A DNA stretch of 64,000 nt from Traorella massiliensis (GTDB lineage Bacteria; Bacillota_I; Bacilli_A; Erysipelotrichales; Erysipelotrichaceae): positions 124,001 through 188,000 of the forward strand of contig NZ_LT629968.1 of NCBI RefSeq assembly GCF_900104665.1, in the 5' to 3' direction. The notes under the pieces are model-generated. The model saw only the letters and a list, made by a program, of their open reading frames with translations. It had not been told where the DNA came from and did no database searches. The translations under genes were made by a program, and so were the position numbers. Of the stretch, positions 8,654-15,507 are shown piece after piece. Positions within the stretch are counted from its first letter, which is position 1. Each line of letters starts with the position of its first letter.

Positions 8654-9538
8654 ATGAAAGAAGAGTTATTATCGATTGGCAAAATGGCAAAATTGAATCG
8701 TGTGTCGATTCCAACATTACGTTTATATGATGAAATAGGATTATTGAAACCACGTTATGTTGATCCGGATAGTGGTTATAGATACTATGATATTCATCAA
8801 AATGCACGATTGGATATGATTGCATATATGAAAGAATTAGGTATGAGTCTTTCGGAAATTGCAGAGGCCTTTCAAAAGGAAGATTTAGATATGATTGAAT
8901 CTTTACTAGTGCAGAAGAGTGAGCAGATACATGAACAAATGCGTCAGCTAAAAGCTCGTCATGATGCAGTTGATCGAGCAATTATGTCAATAGAGCGCTA
9001 TCGCAAATCGCCATCTACCGGTACGATATCACTTGAATTTATCGATCAGCGTTATATTTGGGGAATTCCTTGTTCTTCTAATTTCTACAACAGTGATATT
9101 AGTGGTTATGAAAAAGTATTGTTAGAATTGCGCTCTGCTTTAGAAAAAAATGAATTTCGACAGATTCATTCTTATAATGTCGGTACTTCAATTACCAAAG
9201 AGGATTTTATTCATGAGCGCTTTGTTGCTAACCAAATATTTATTTTCACCAATCGTCATGAACAAAATTCTTATGTACATTTACAAGTAGTAGAGAGTGG
9301 TATGTATGCCTGTATATATTTAGATCGTTATGATGATGAAATGGCTTATGCGAAAAAGTTAAAACAGTTTTGTGAAGAGCATCATTATCAGATTGCCGGA
9401 GATTATATCTGTGAGATCATGACTGAGTTTAATGTGTTTGACAGCGAACAGCGAAGCATGTTTATGAGGCTTCAAATTCCGATTAGTTTCACAAAAGATA
9501 AAAAATTCACAAATTCTATTGACTCTCACCTTGGATGA
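8654..9538 (+). CDS. MerR-family transcriptional regulator with GyrI-like effector domain
   Basis: A 294-residue activator of the BmrR/TipA type. The N-terminus has L-S-I-G-K-M-A, then T-L-R-L-Y-D-E-I-G-L-L-K-P, the wing S-G-Y-R-Y-Y, and a coiled dimer helix with E-Q-I-H-E-Q-M-R-Q-L to about residue 110. The remainder (about 120-294) is a GyrI/effector-binding-like beta domain, so it likely senses a small hydrophobic or cationic ligand. The start at 8654 follows GGAGGA by 3 bases and begins the protein just before the HTH; the 35-residue upstream extension overlaps the operator. The next gene has a MerR-type promoter overlapping this gene's stop codon, so the dehydrogenase is the probable target. 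Confidence 0.88.
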   Translation: MKEELLSIGKMAKLNRVSIPTLRLYDEIGLLKPRYVDPDSGYRYYDIHQNARLDMIAYMKELGMSLSEIAEAFQKEDLDMIESLLVQKSEQIHEQMRQLKARHDAVDRAIMSIERYRKSPSTGTISLEFIDQRYIWGIPCSSNFYNSDISGYEKVLLELRSALEKNEFRQIHSYNVGTSITKEDFIHERFVANQIFIFTNRHEQNSYVHLQVVESGMYACIYLDRYDDEMAYAKKLKQFCEEHHYQIAGDYICEIMTEFNVFDSEQRSMFMRLQIPISFTKDKKFTNSIDSHLG

Positions 9539-9549
9539 TAGTTTACACT
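9519..9549 (+). promoter_or_regulatory. MerR-type promoter with 19-bp spacer
   Basis: TTGACT (-35, 9519-9524) and TACACT (-10, 9544-9549) lie 19 bases apart, the long spacing that MerR proteins correct by twisting DNA. The spacer holds a dyad, ACTCTCA (9522-9528) and TGATAGT (9536-9542), with one mismatch. The pattern ACTCT-N11-ATAGT resembles the dyad before the merR-type gene. Confidence 0.75.
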
Positions 9550-9599
9550 AAAGTCATAAGGAAAACTCCTGGTTGTGATCAGGAAAAGGAGGTTAATTT

Positions 9600-10625
9600 A
9601 TGGAAAAAATTAAAGTAGTTCAGTATGGTTGTGGAAAGATGGCGAAATATACGCTTCGTTATCTCTATGAGCATGGTGCTCAGATCGTTGGAGCCATCGA
9701 TGTAAATCCTGCAATTGTTGGTCAGGATGTCGGTGACTTTGCAGGTCTTGGTGTTAAGACGGGTATCCTTATTTCTGATGATGCTGATAAGGTGCTTGAT
9801 GAATGTGATGCAGATGTGGCAATCGTTACCCTGTTTAGCTTTATTAATGATATTTATGATCATGTTGAAAAATGTGTATCACGTGGTATTAATGTGATCA
9901 CAACTTGCGAAGAAGCCATCTATCCCTGGACGACAGCAGCAGCTCAAATCAATCGCTTAGATGCTTTGGCAAAAGCAAATAACTGCACGATTACGGGATC
10001 AGGAATGCAGGATATTTTCTGGATCAATAGCGTAGCAATGATTGCAAGCGGCTGTCATAAGCTTACCAAGATCAAAGGAGCTTATAGCTATAATGTTGAA
10101 GATTATGGCTTGGCTTTAGCAAAGGCTCATGGATGTAATCTGACAAAAGAAGAATTTGAAGAAAAGATTGCTCATCCAACAGAATTTGAACCTTCATATG
10201 CATGGAATGCCAGTGAAGCTCTTTGCAGCAAGCTTGGATTAACGATCAAATCAATCACTCAGAAGCATGTACCATATACAAGTGATCATGATGTATATAG
10301 TGAAACTTTGGGTGAAACAATTAAAGCTGGTAAATGTATTGGTATGTCAGCAGTCGTAACGATCGACACAATGCAGGGCATTACGATTGAAGAAGAAACG
10401 ATTGGCAAGGTATATGGACCAGAAGATGGTGATATGTGTGACTGGTGGCTGACAGGCGAACCTGATACAGAATTCCATGTTGTTAAACCGGCAACGGTTG
10501 AACATACTTGTGCAACAATCGTCAACCGTATTCCATCATTATTAAAAGCACCTAGCGGATATGTAACTTGTGATCAGCTTGAACCGCATTCATATTTGAC
10601 TTATCCGATGGAATTCTATAAATAA
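9600..10625 (+). CDS. DapB-like NAD(P)-dependent oxidoreductase (2,4-diaminopentanoate dehydrogenase-like)
   Basis: A 341-residue cytosolic enzyme with an N-terminal Rossmann motif [15 protein letters not shown] after beta-2, and [10 protein letters not shown] in the dihydrodipicolinate-reductase-like fold, followed by a long C-terminal substrate domain. This arrangement matches the family that includes 2,4-diaminopentanoate dehydrogenase of ornithine fermentation, but no other ornithine-pathway gene is nearby, so the substrate stays open. The start has a strong AAAGGAGG site. Expression is probably induced by the MerR protein encoded just upstream. An imperfect terminator follows. Confidence 0.75.
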   Translation: MEKIKVVQYGCGKMAKYTLRYLYEHGAQIVGAIDVNPAIVGQDVGDFAGLGVKTGILISDDADKVLDECDADVAIVTLFSFINDIYDHVEKCVSRGINVITTCEEAIYPWTTAAAQINRLDALAKANNCTITGSGMQDIFWINSVAMIASGCHKLTKIKGAYSYNVEDYGLALAKAHGCNLTKEEFEEKIAHPTEFEPSYAWNASEALCSKLGLTIKSITQKHVPYTSDHDVYSETLGETIKAGKCIGMSAVVTIDTMQGITIEEETIGKVYGPEDGDMCDWWLTGEPDTEFHVVKPATVEHTCATIVNRIPSLLKAPSGYVTCDQLEPHSYLTYPMEFYK

Positions 10626-10641
10626 TAGATAAATAAAAGGT

Positions 10642-10681
10642 AAAGGCGTTGACTTAAGAAGAATAAGTTGACGCTTTTTAT
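10642..10681 (+). terminator. Terminator after DapB-like gene
   Basis: The imperfect stem GCGTTGACTTA / TAAGTTGACGC (two central mismatches, loop about 7 bases) is followed by TTTTTA and T-rich sequence. Confidence 0.65.
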
Positions 10682-10722
10682 TTTATTTGAAAAGATTATT
10701 GATTTTTCTTAGTTATGTTTCA

Positions 10723-10748
10723 TTTTTGTAATGTTAGCTCTCACATGT
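10723..10748 (+). promoter_or_regulatory. Candidate response-regulator site before bce-type operon
   Basis: TTTTTGTAATGTTAG (10723-10737) lies about 55 bases before the response regulator gene. GTAATGTTAG recurs at 12463-12472 and TTTTTGTAATG at 12479-12489, between the kinase and the ABC genes. The sharing suggests a binding site for the encoded response regulator. Confidence 0.45.
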
Positions 10749-10793
10749 TGAAAAATAGTTTGTAAATTATATAATTAAATGTGAGGTGGAAGC

Positions 10794-11471
10794 ATGGATA
10801 AAATGAAGATCATGATTGTTGAAGACGATGCTTTTTTAGCTACAGAATTAAAGGAATATTTATCAAAATGGGGATATGATGCTATTTGTGCAGATAAATT
10901 TGAAGATATTTTGGGAAACTTTGTTTCTATAGGTGCACAACTAATATTAATGGATATCAATCTTCCTTTTTATGATGGCTTTTACTGGTGCTTTAAGATA
11001 AGAGAATTTTCTAAGGTGCCAATTTTATTTATCAGCAGTCGCAATGACGATAGAGATAAGATCATGGCTATTGCACAAGGTGGGGATGATTATATTGAAA
11101 AGCCATTTAATCTTCCTTTATTGAGAGCTAAGATCGAAGCTATCTTAAGAAGAACGTATCAATATAAGATAAAACAGAAAATCTATTTAAAAGAAGATTT
11201 GCTTTTTGATGAAGAAGCAGGTTGTTTGTATTATAAAAAACAAAAAATTGAAGTAACGAAATCAGAAAATATCGTTCTGCATGAGTTAATTGAAAACCGT
11301 GGTTCTATTGTAACTCGTGATGCCTTGATGGATGCTTTATGGAATACGAATGAATTTGTCAGTGATAATACATTGAATGTTTTGATGTCCAGGCTTAGAG
11401 CTAAATTAAAAGAGATAACAGATGTTGATGTTATCCTGACAAAGAAAGGACAGGGTTATTACATAGAATGA
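10794..11471 (+). CDS. OmpR-type response regulator (BceR-like)
   Basis: A 225-residue response regulator. The receiver domain has I-V-E-D-D at the N-terminus, phospho-acceptor aspartate in L-I-L-M-D-I-N-L-P (about residue 54) and lysine in Y-I-E-K-P-F. The C-terminal OmpR winged helix ends with N-T-L-N-V-L-M-S-R-L-R-A-K-L. The stop codon overlaps the next gene's ATG. The gene order regulator-kinase-ATPase-permease is that of Bce/Bra/Vra modules, which sense and resist cell-wall-active antimicrobial peptides. GAGGTGG precedes the start. Confidence 0.9.
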   Translation: MDKMKIMIVEDDAFLATELKEYLSKWGYDAICADKFEDILGNFVSIGAQLILMDINLPFYDGFYWCFKIREFSKVPILFISSRNDDRDKIMAIAQGGDDYIEKPFNLPLLRAKIEAILRRTYQYKIKQKIYLKEDLLFDEEAGCLYYKKQKIEVTKSENIVLHELIENRGSIVTRDALMDALWNTNEFVSDNTLNVLMSRLRAKLKEITDVDVILTKKGQGYYIE

Positions 11472-12451
11472 AATATATAAGAAAGGTGAGTAAATATCTA
11501 TTATTGTTATTATTTTTAGTGGTATCCTATAATCTATACTATATCTTTTTGATTCCTCAAAGTGATCTGCAATCCTTGATCTATATTGATATCGTGCTTG
11601 CTGTATGTGTACTTCTCATCCTTTTTATAGATGCTTATGAATTTTATAAAAAGGAAAGAAAAAAACAAGAATTGCTTTTATCTGAAGAAATTATTTCCTC
11701 GGAAATGGAAGAGTATGAGAATGTAGATATTGCTTATCATGATGAAAGGATTTATCAACAGTTGCTTGATGAGCAGATTGAAATGAATCATAATCTTGAA
11801 GATTATATTGCGAAATGGTGTCATGAAGTAAAGCTTCCTTTAAGTGCTTTAATGATGATGAATGAGAAAAATACTTCTGAATTAAAAGATCAATATAAAG
11901 AACAGTTAGAAAAGATCAATATGTATTTGAATAATGCATTAGTAGGCTGTAAAGTTCAAAGCAATCTTTATGATATTCAAATAAATAAGCTTTGTTTACA
12001 GAATTGTATTCATACAGCCATTAAAAATAGTCGATATTTTCTCATAAAAAATCATTTTGATATACAGATTGAAAATGTAGATGAGGAAGTATATTCAGAT
12101 AGTGAATGGCTGACTTATATTTTAGATCAGCTTATTAGTAATGCGATTAAATATGCTTCTGATGAACCAAAACTTCATATCTGGTGTGAAAAACAGCAGG
12201 AATGTATACATTTGTATTTTGAAGATAATGGTGAAGGTATTCGTGATACTGATTTACCACGTATTTTTGAAAGAGGATATACAGGCAGCAATCACCATAA
12301 TGGTCTTTATAAATCGACAGGGATGGGACTTTATATGGTGAAACTGATGATTGATAAACTAGGACATGAAATTGAGGTTGATAGTGAATTTCATCACTAT
12401 ACTCGTTTTCATATTACCTTTAGAAGCAATGCGAAATTTTTCAATCTCTGA
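11468..12451 (+). CDS. Intramembrane-sensing histidine kinase (BceS-like)
   Basis: A 327-residue kinase with two N-terminal transmembrane helices (about residues 10-30 and 38-55) and almost no extracellular loop, as in BceS kinases that take their signal from the partner permease. The H-box is W-C-H-E-V-K-L-P near residue 118, the N-box Q-L-I-S-N-A-I-K-Y-A, G1 D-N-G-E-G-I, and G2 G-M-G-L-Y-M-V. It overlaps the regulator gene by 4 bases. Expected role: phosphorylate the upstream regulator when the Bce-type transporter engages a peptide. Confidence 0.9.
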   Translation: MKYIRKVSKYLLLLLFLVVSYNLYYIFLIPQSDLQSLIYIDIVLAVCVLLILFIDAYEFYKKERKKQELLLSEEIISSEMEEYENVDIAYHDERIYQQLLDEQIEMNHNLEDYIAKWCHEVKLPLSALMMMNEKNTSELKDQYKEQLEKINMYLNNALVGCKVQSNLYDIQINKLCLQNCIHTAIKNSRYFLIKNHFDIQIENVDEEVYSDSEWLTYILDQLISNAIKYASDEPKLHIWCEKQQECIHLYFEDNGEGIRDTDLPRIFERGYTGSNHHNGLYKSTGMGLYMVKLMIDKLGHEIEVDSEFHHYTRFHITFRSNAKFFNL

Positions 12452-12452
12452 G

Positions 12453-12500
12453 TTACAAAAAAGTAATGTTAGAGATTGTTTTTGTAATGAGAGCGTAAGT
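12453..12500 (+). promoter_or_regulatory. Inverted and direct repeats before bceAB-type genes
   Basis: TTACAAAAA (12453-12461) is inverted to TTTTTGTAA (12479-12487). GTAATG occurs at 12463 and 12484, which lies 21 bases (two helical turns) further on. The motif is shared with the region before the response-regulator gene. A -10-like TATAAT follows at about 12531, so transcription of the ABC genes probably starts here. Confidence 0.5.
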
Positions 12501-12549
12501 ATTTTTTCTTTTCACTCATTTATAATAAGTGTGTAAGGAGGAATGACAA

Positions 12550-13305
12550 ATGAAAAAAGTGCTAGAAATTAAAAATCTGGTGAAAAACTATGGAACAAGA
12601 GGTTTTCAGAGTCGGGTCTTAAAAGGTATTGATCTTATGATTTATCAGCATGATTTTATTGCTGTTATGGGACCGAGCGGTTCTGGTAAAACAACATTAT
12701 TAAATCTTTTATCAACGATTGATAAACCAACACAGGGTTCTATATTTCTAGATGGAGCAGATATTACCCGTTGCAGCAATACCCAGCTTTCACAGATTCG
12801 TAAAGATAAGATAGGATTCATTTTTCAGGACTACAACTTATTAGATACGATGACTTTACAAGATAACATTGCTTTACCACTATCTTTAAATGGCGTATCG
12901 TCCAAAGAATGTATTCAAAAAACCAAAAAGCTGGCAGAAATGTTTGGGCTTAAGGAGCATTTGAATAAATATCCTTATCAGCTTTCAGGTGGGCAGAAAC
13001 AGCGAGGAGCGACCTGTCGGGCACTTATCAGTGAACCAGAAATTATTTTTGCGGATGAACCAACAGGAGCCTTGGATTCCAAATCAAGTCGTGATCTTTT
13101 AGAATGTCTAAAGATGGTGAATGATAATGGACAGGCAACAATTGTGATGGTAACCCATGACGCCTTTAGTGCCTCTTATGCGAAAGATGTTTATATCTTA
13201 AGTGATGGGATGATCAAATGTAAGCTGACAAAGGGAAATGATCGCAAGGAATTTTATGATCGTATTATTGATATGCAGGCTTCCATGGGGAGTGATTTTT
13301 CATGA
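12550..13305 (+). CDS. ABC transporter ATPase (BceA-like)
   Basis: A 251-residue ATPase of the MacB/LolD class, with Walker A G-P-S-G-S-G-K-T, Q-loop F-Q-D-Y-N-L-L, signature L-S-G-G-Q-K-Q-R-G, Walker B I-I-F-A-D-E-P-T-G-A-L-D and switch H in V-T-H-D. It powers the large FtsX-type permease encoded next, with which it overlaps by 4 bases. The signature has K-Q-R-G in place of the common Q-Q-R-V, a known variant of BceA-type proteins. Start follows GGAGG closely. Confidence 0.92.
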   Translation: MKKVLEIKNLVKNYGTRGFQSRVLKGIDLMIYQHDFIAVMGPSGSGKTTLLNLLSTIDKPTQGSIFLDGADITRCSNTQLSQIRKDKIGFIFQDYNLLDTMTLQDNIALPLSLNGVSSKECIQKTKKLAEMFGLKEHLNKYPYQLSGGQKQRGATCRALISEPEIIFADEPTGALDSKSSRDLLECLKMVNDNGQATIVMVTHDAFSASYAKDVYILSDGMIKCKLTKGNDRKEFYDRIIDMQASMGSDFS

Positions 13306-15185
13306 GCATGTTGAAACTGGCTTTTCAAAATTTTAAGTCAAGCTTTAAAAGTTATCTTTCTTTGATCATATCGCTTTCCTTTACCATCATGATTCTTTGT
13401 AATTTTATGAATCTGGTAGATTCAGGTATCTTGAATCAATTAGGTGAAAGCAATGCGAGAAATGTTGAAATCATCATTCAGGTACTCTCTTTTGTGATTG
13501 GCTGTTTCATGCTTTTCTTTGTATGGTATTCAACCAATGTGTTCTTAACCAAGAGAAAAAGAGAAATTGGTGTTTACGTGTTTATGGGATTATCCAATCA
13601 GAGAATTGGTAAGCTTTATGCAATCGAAACGATTTTTATTGGTTTGACTTCACTGATATTAGGAATTGGTTTTGGGGCTTTGACATCACAATTGTTTATG
13701 ATGATCCTGATGCGTATTTCAGAAATTACTGTTGAAATTCATTTTCAGTTTTCTTTGCAGGCAGGATTAACGACGACATTGATTTTTGGTTTGATCTACT
13801 TGCTGTTTGTTATTAAAGGTTATGTAAACATTGTTAGAAGCAGTGTCTTGGAGATGGTATCAGCCAATCGTCAAAATGAATATGTGAAACAGAAAAAAGT
13901 AATTTTAGTATTCAAGGCGATTGCAGGTGTTGTGATTCTTGCATTAGGATATTATTTGGCTATCAAGGAAGCAGGTATGGAGGTCATGGGAAATGTCTTT
14001 ATTGCTGTTGTACTCGTTGCAGCCGGAACTTATTTGCTTTTTGGAGGTCTGATTCCAGTTATTTTTCAAGGCCTTGCTACTCATAAACGATTTTTATATA
14101 AACATGAACGAAACCTCTGGATCAATAATGTGATCTTTCGGATTCGTAAAAATTATCGTACTTATGCGATGGTTTGTGTTTTGATGGTTTGCTCAGTGAC
14201 AGCTTTGGCTTTTGGATTTGCGATGAAAAACAGATATGATGGTATCGTTCATTTTGAAAATACTTATACGTATCAGGTGTTAAGTGATGACTCAGGTTAT
14301 CGTCAGGAGTTTGCGACATTGATTGAGAAAAACAATGATATTGATGTTTCTTCAGATATTGAGATTTTGGCGATTGATTCTACTTATACAGATAATCCTT
14401 ATTCACAGCCTTATGCTCTTTTAGCTTATTCTCAAATAAAAAAAGTGGCTGAAGAAACAGGAATGGACTTTGATTTACAAGAGCCTAGCGATGATGAATT
14501 TATTTCTTTGAATCATTTATATCTGATGTCATTAACCAATGATATGGTCGCAGATATCAATACGATCAATGGTCAAGAGTATCGATCGATTGCTGCTATA
14601 GATACGCCTTATTTAGGCTATATGCAAGAAAATATGGATTATATGATCGTTAATGATCATGTATATGATGAATTGCAGGTTTATGGGCAGAAGATGCATC
14701 TGTATAATTATAAGATCGCTGATGCAAGTAATTTTGAAGCTTCTGTAGAAGATATCCAGTCAAGTGAGCATTGTTTAGGATTAGTGAAGATCGATCCTGA
14801 AAGAGAAGAGATTGCCTGGATCAAAATCTTATATAGTGTATCGATCTTTATGTTTATGGTTTTTGTATTTGCAGGAGGCTGTATCTTATTTATGAAACTA
14901 TATAATGACGCCTTTGAGGAAAAAGAGCGTTATGCAATCTTATTAAAGCTTGGTATCAGCAGAAAGTCATTGAAAAAATCAATTGCGGATGAATTGCTTT
15001 TTGCTTATGTTGCTCCATTATTAGTTATGAGTATTTCTTCATATTTCTCAGTAAGAGCTTTAGGTAATCTGATGCAAACCTCTTTATTTTCAGTGTATCT
15101 TGTAAGTGTTCTTGTCATTATTATTTTCTTTATCTTCTGTTATTTGCTTTCACTTTTGATTTATCGTAAAAATGCAGGAATATGA
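13302..15185 (+). CDS. ABC transporter permease (BceB-like)
   Basis: A 627-residue membrane protein with the ten-helix BceB plan: two helices, an FtsX-type four-helix block, then a large extracytoplasmic domain of about 200 residues (around 315-520), and three C-terminal helices with a K-E-R-Y-A-I-L-L-K-L-G-I coupling segment. It would free lipid-linked cell-wall precursors from antimicrobial peptides and signal to the kinase. Slightly shorter than B. subtilis BceB (about 646). Followed by a terminator at 15192. Confidence 0.9.
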   Translation: MSMLKLAFQNFKSSFKSYLSLIISLSFTIMILCNFMNLVDSGILNQLGESNARNVEIIIQVLSFVIGCFMLFFVWYSTNVFLTKRKREIGVYVFMGLSNQRIGKLYAIETIFIGLTSLILGIGFGALTSQLFMMILMRISEITVEIHFQFSLQAGLTTTLIFGLIYLLFVIKGYVNIVRSSVLEMVSANRQNEYVKQKKVILVFKAIAGVVILALGYYLAIKEAGMEVMGNVFIAVVLVAAGTYLLFGGLIPVIFQGLATHKRFLYKHERNLWINNVIFRIRKNYRTYAMVCVLMVCSVTALAFGFAMKNRYDGIVHFENTYTYQVLSDDSGYRQEFATLIEKNNDIDVSSDIEILAIDSTYTDNPYSQPYALLAYSQIKKVAEETGMDFDLQEPSDDEFISLNHLYLMSLTNDMVADINTINGQEYRSIAAIDTPYLGYMQENMDYMIVNDHVYDELQVYGQKMHLYNYKIADASNFEASVEDIQSSEHCLGLVKIDPEREEIAWIKILYSVSIFMFMVFVFAGGCILFMKLYNDAFEEKERYAILLKLGISRKSLKKSIADELLFAYVAPLLVMSISSYFSVRALGNLMQTSLFSVYLVSVLVIIIFFIFCYLLSLLIYRKNAGI

Positions 15186-15191
15186 ATAAAT

Positions 15192-15218
15192 AAGCGTTGG
15201 TGAAAACTGACGCTTTTT
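15192..15218 (+). terminator. Terminator of bce-type operon
   Basis: AAGCGT (15192-15197) pairs with ACGCTT (15210-15215), followed by TTTTAT. Confidence 0.72.
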
Positions 15219-15256
15219 ATGACGATTTTGTCATGTAAAATCAATGGTTGATACCA

Positions 15257-15284
15257 TTGACATCTTAGATAGAAGTGTTATAAT
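15257..15284 (+). promoter_or_regulatory. Consensus promoter of ATPase-trkA operon
   Basis: TTGACA (15257-15262) and TATAAT (15279-15284) are both perfect, with a 16-base spacer. The -35 box sits in the right arm of a perfect hairpin, TCAATGG / CCATTGA (15241-15260), which may be an operator. Transcription would start near 15291, leaving a leader of about 215 bases. Confidence 0.82.
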
Positions 15285-15289
15285 CACCG

Positions 15290-15416
15290 TTGATTGAATA
15301 AGTGGTGGAGGCTGTCATAAAGCAAGAAATTGCTTTATTTATTCAATTAGATATAAATAGTGATTTTATATATCCTTTTATTTATCTACAGACAGCCCTA
15401 GCATGTCTGTTTTTTT
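15290..15416 (+). ncRNA. Structured leader RNA with terminator; riboswitch-like attenuator candidate
   Basis: P1 is ATTGAATAA (15293-15301) with TTATTCAAT (15339-15347), extended by wobble pairs. Inside it lies a perfect 9-bp hairpin closed by a GAAA tetraloop, ATAAAGCAA (15317-15325) / TTGCTTTAT (15330-15338). GGCTGTC (15310-15316), also inside P1, is complementary to GACAGCC (15391-15397) downstream, which would form a pseudoknot. GACAGCC overlaps the left arm of an intrinsic terminator, ACAGACA (15388-15394) / TGTCTGT (15404-15410) plus seven T. The two pairings exclude each other, as in a transcriptional switch. The ligand is unknown; the cation pump downstream suggests an ion or nucleotide signal. 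I do not recognise a known class. Confidence 0.6.
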
Positions 15417-15507
15417 ATATGCAGATGTTGGGCGGTGAGGTATATTGAGTGTTGATATTTGATATGTGAATGAATCATGATAAATATTTTTGATAGGAGA
15501 AATGAAT

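Noticed and set aside
15290-15416. Known c-di-AMP (ydaO), M-box, yybP-ykoY or fluoride riboswitch
   Set aside because: None of the conserved sequence blocks of these classes were seen, so only an unnamed structured leader is claimed.
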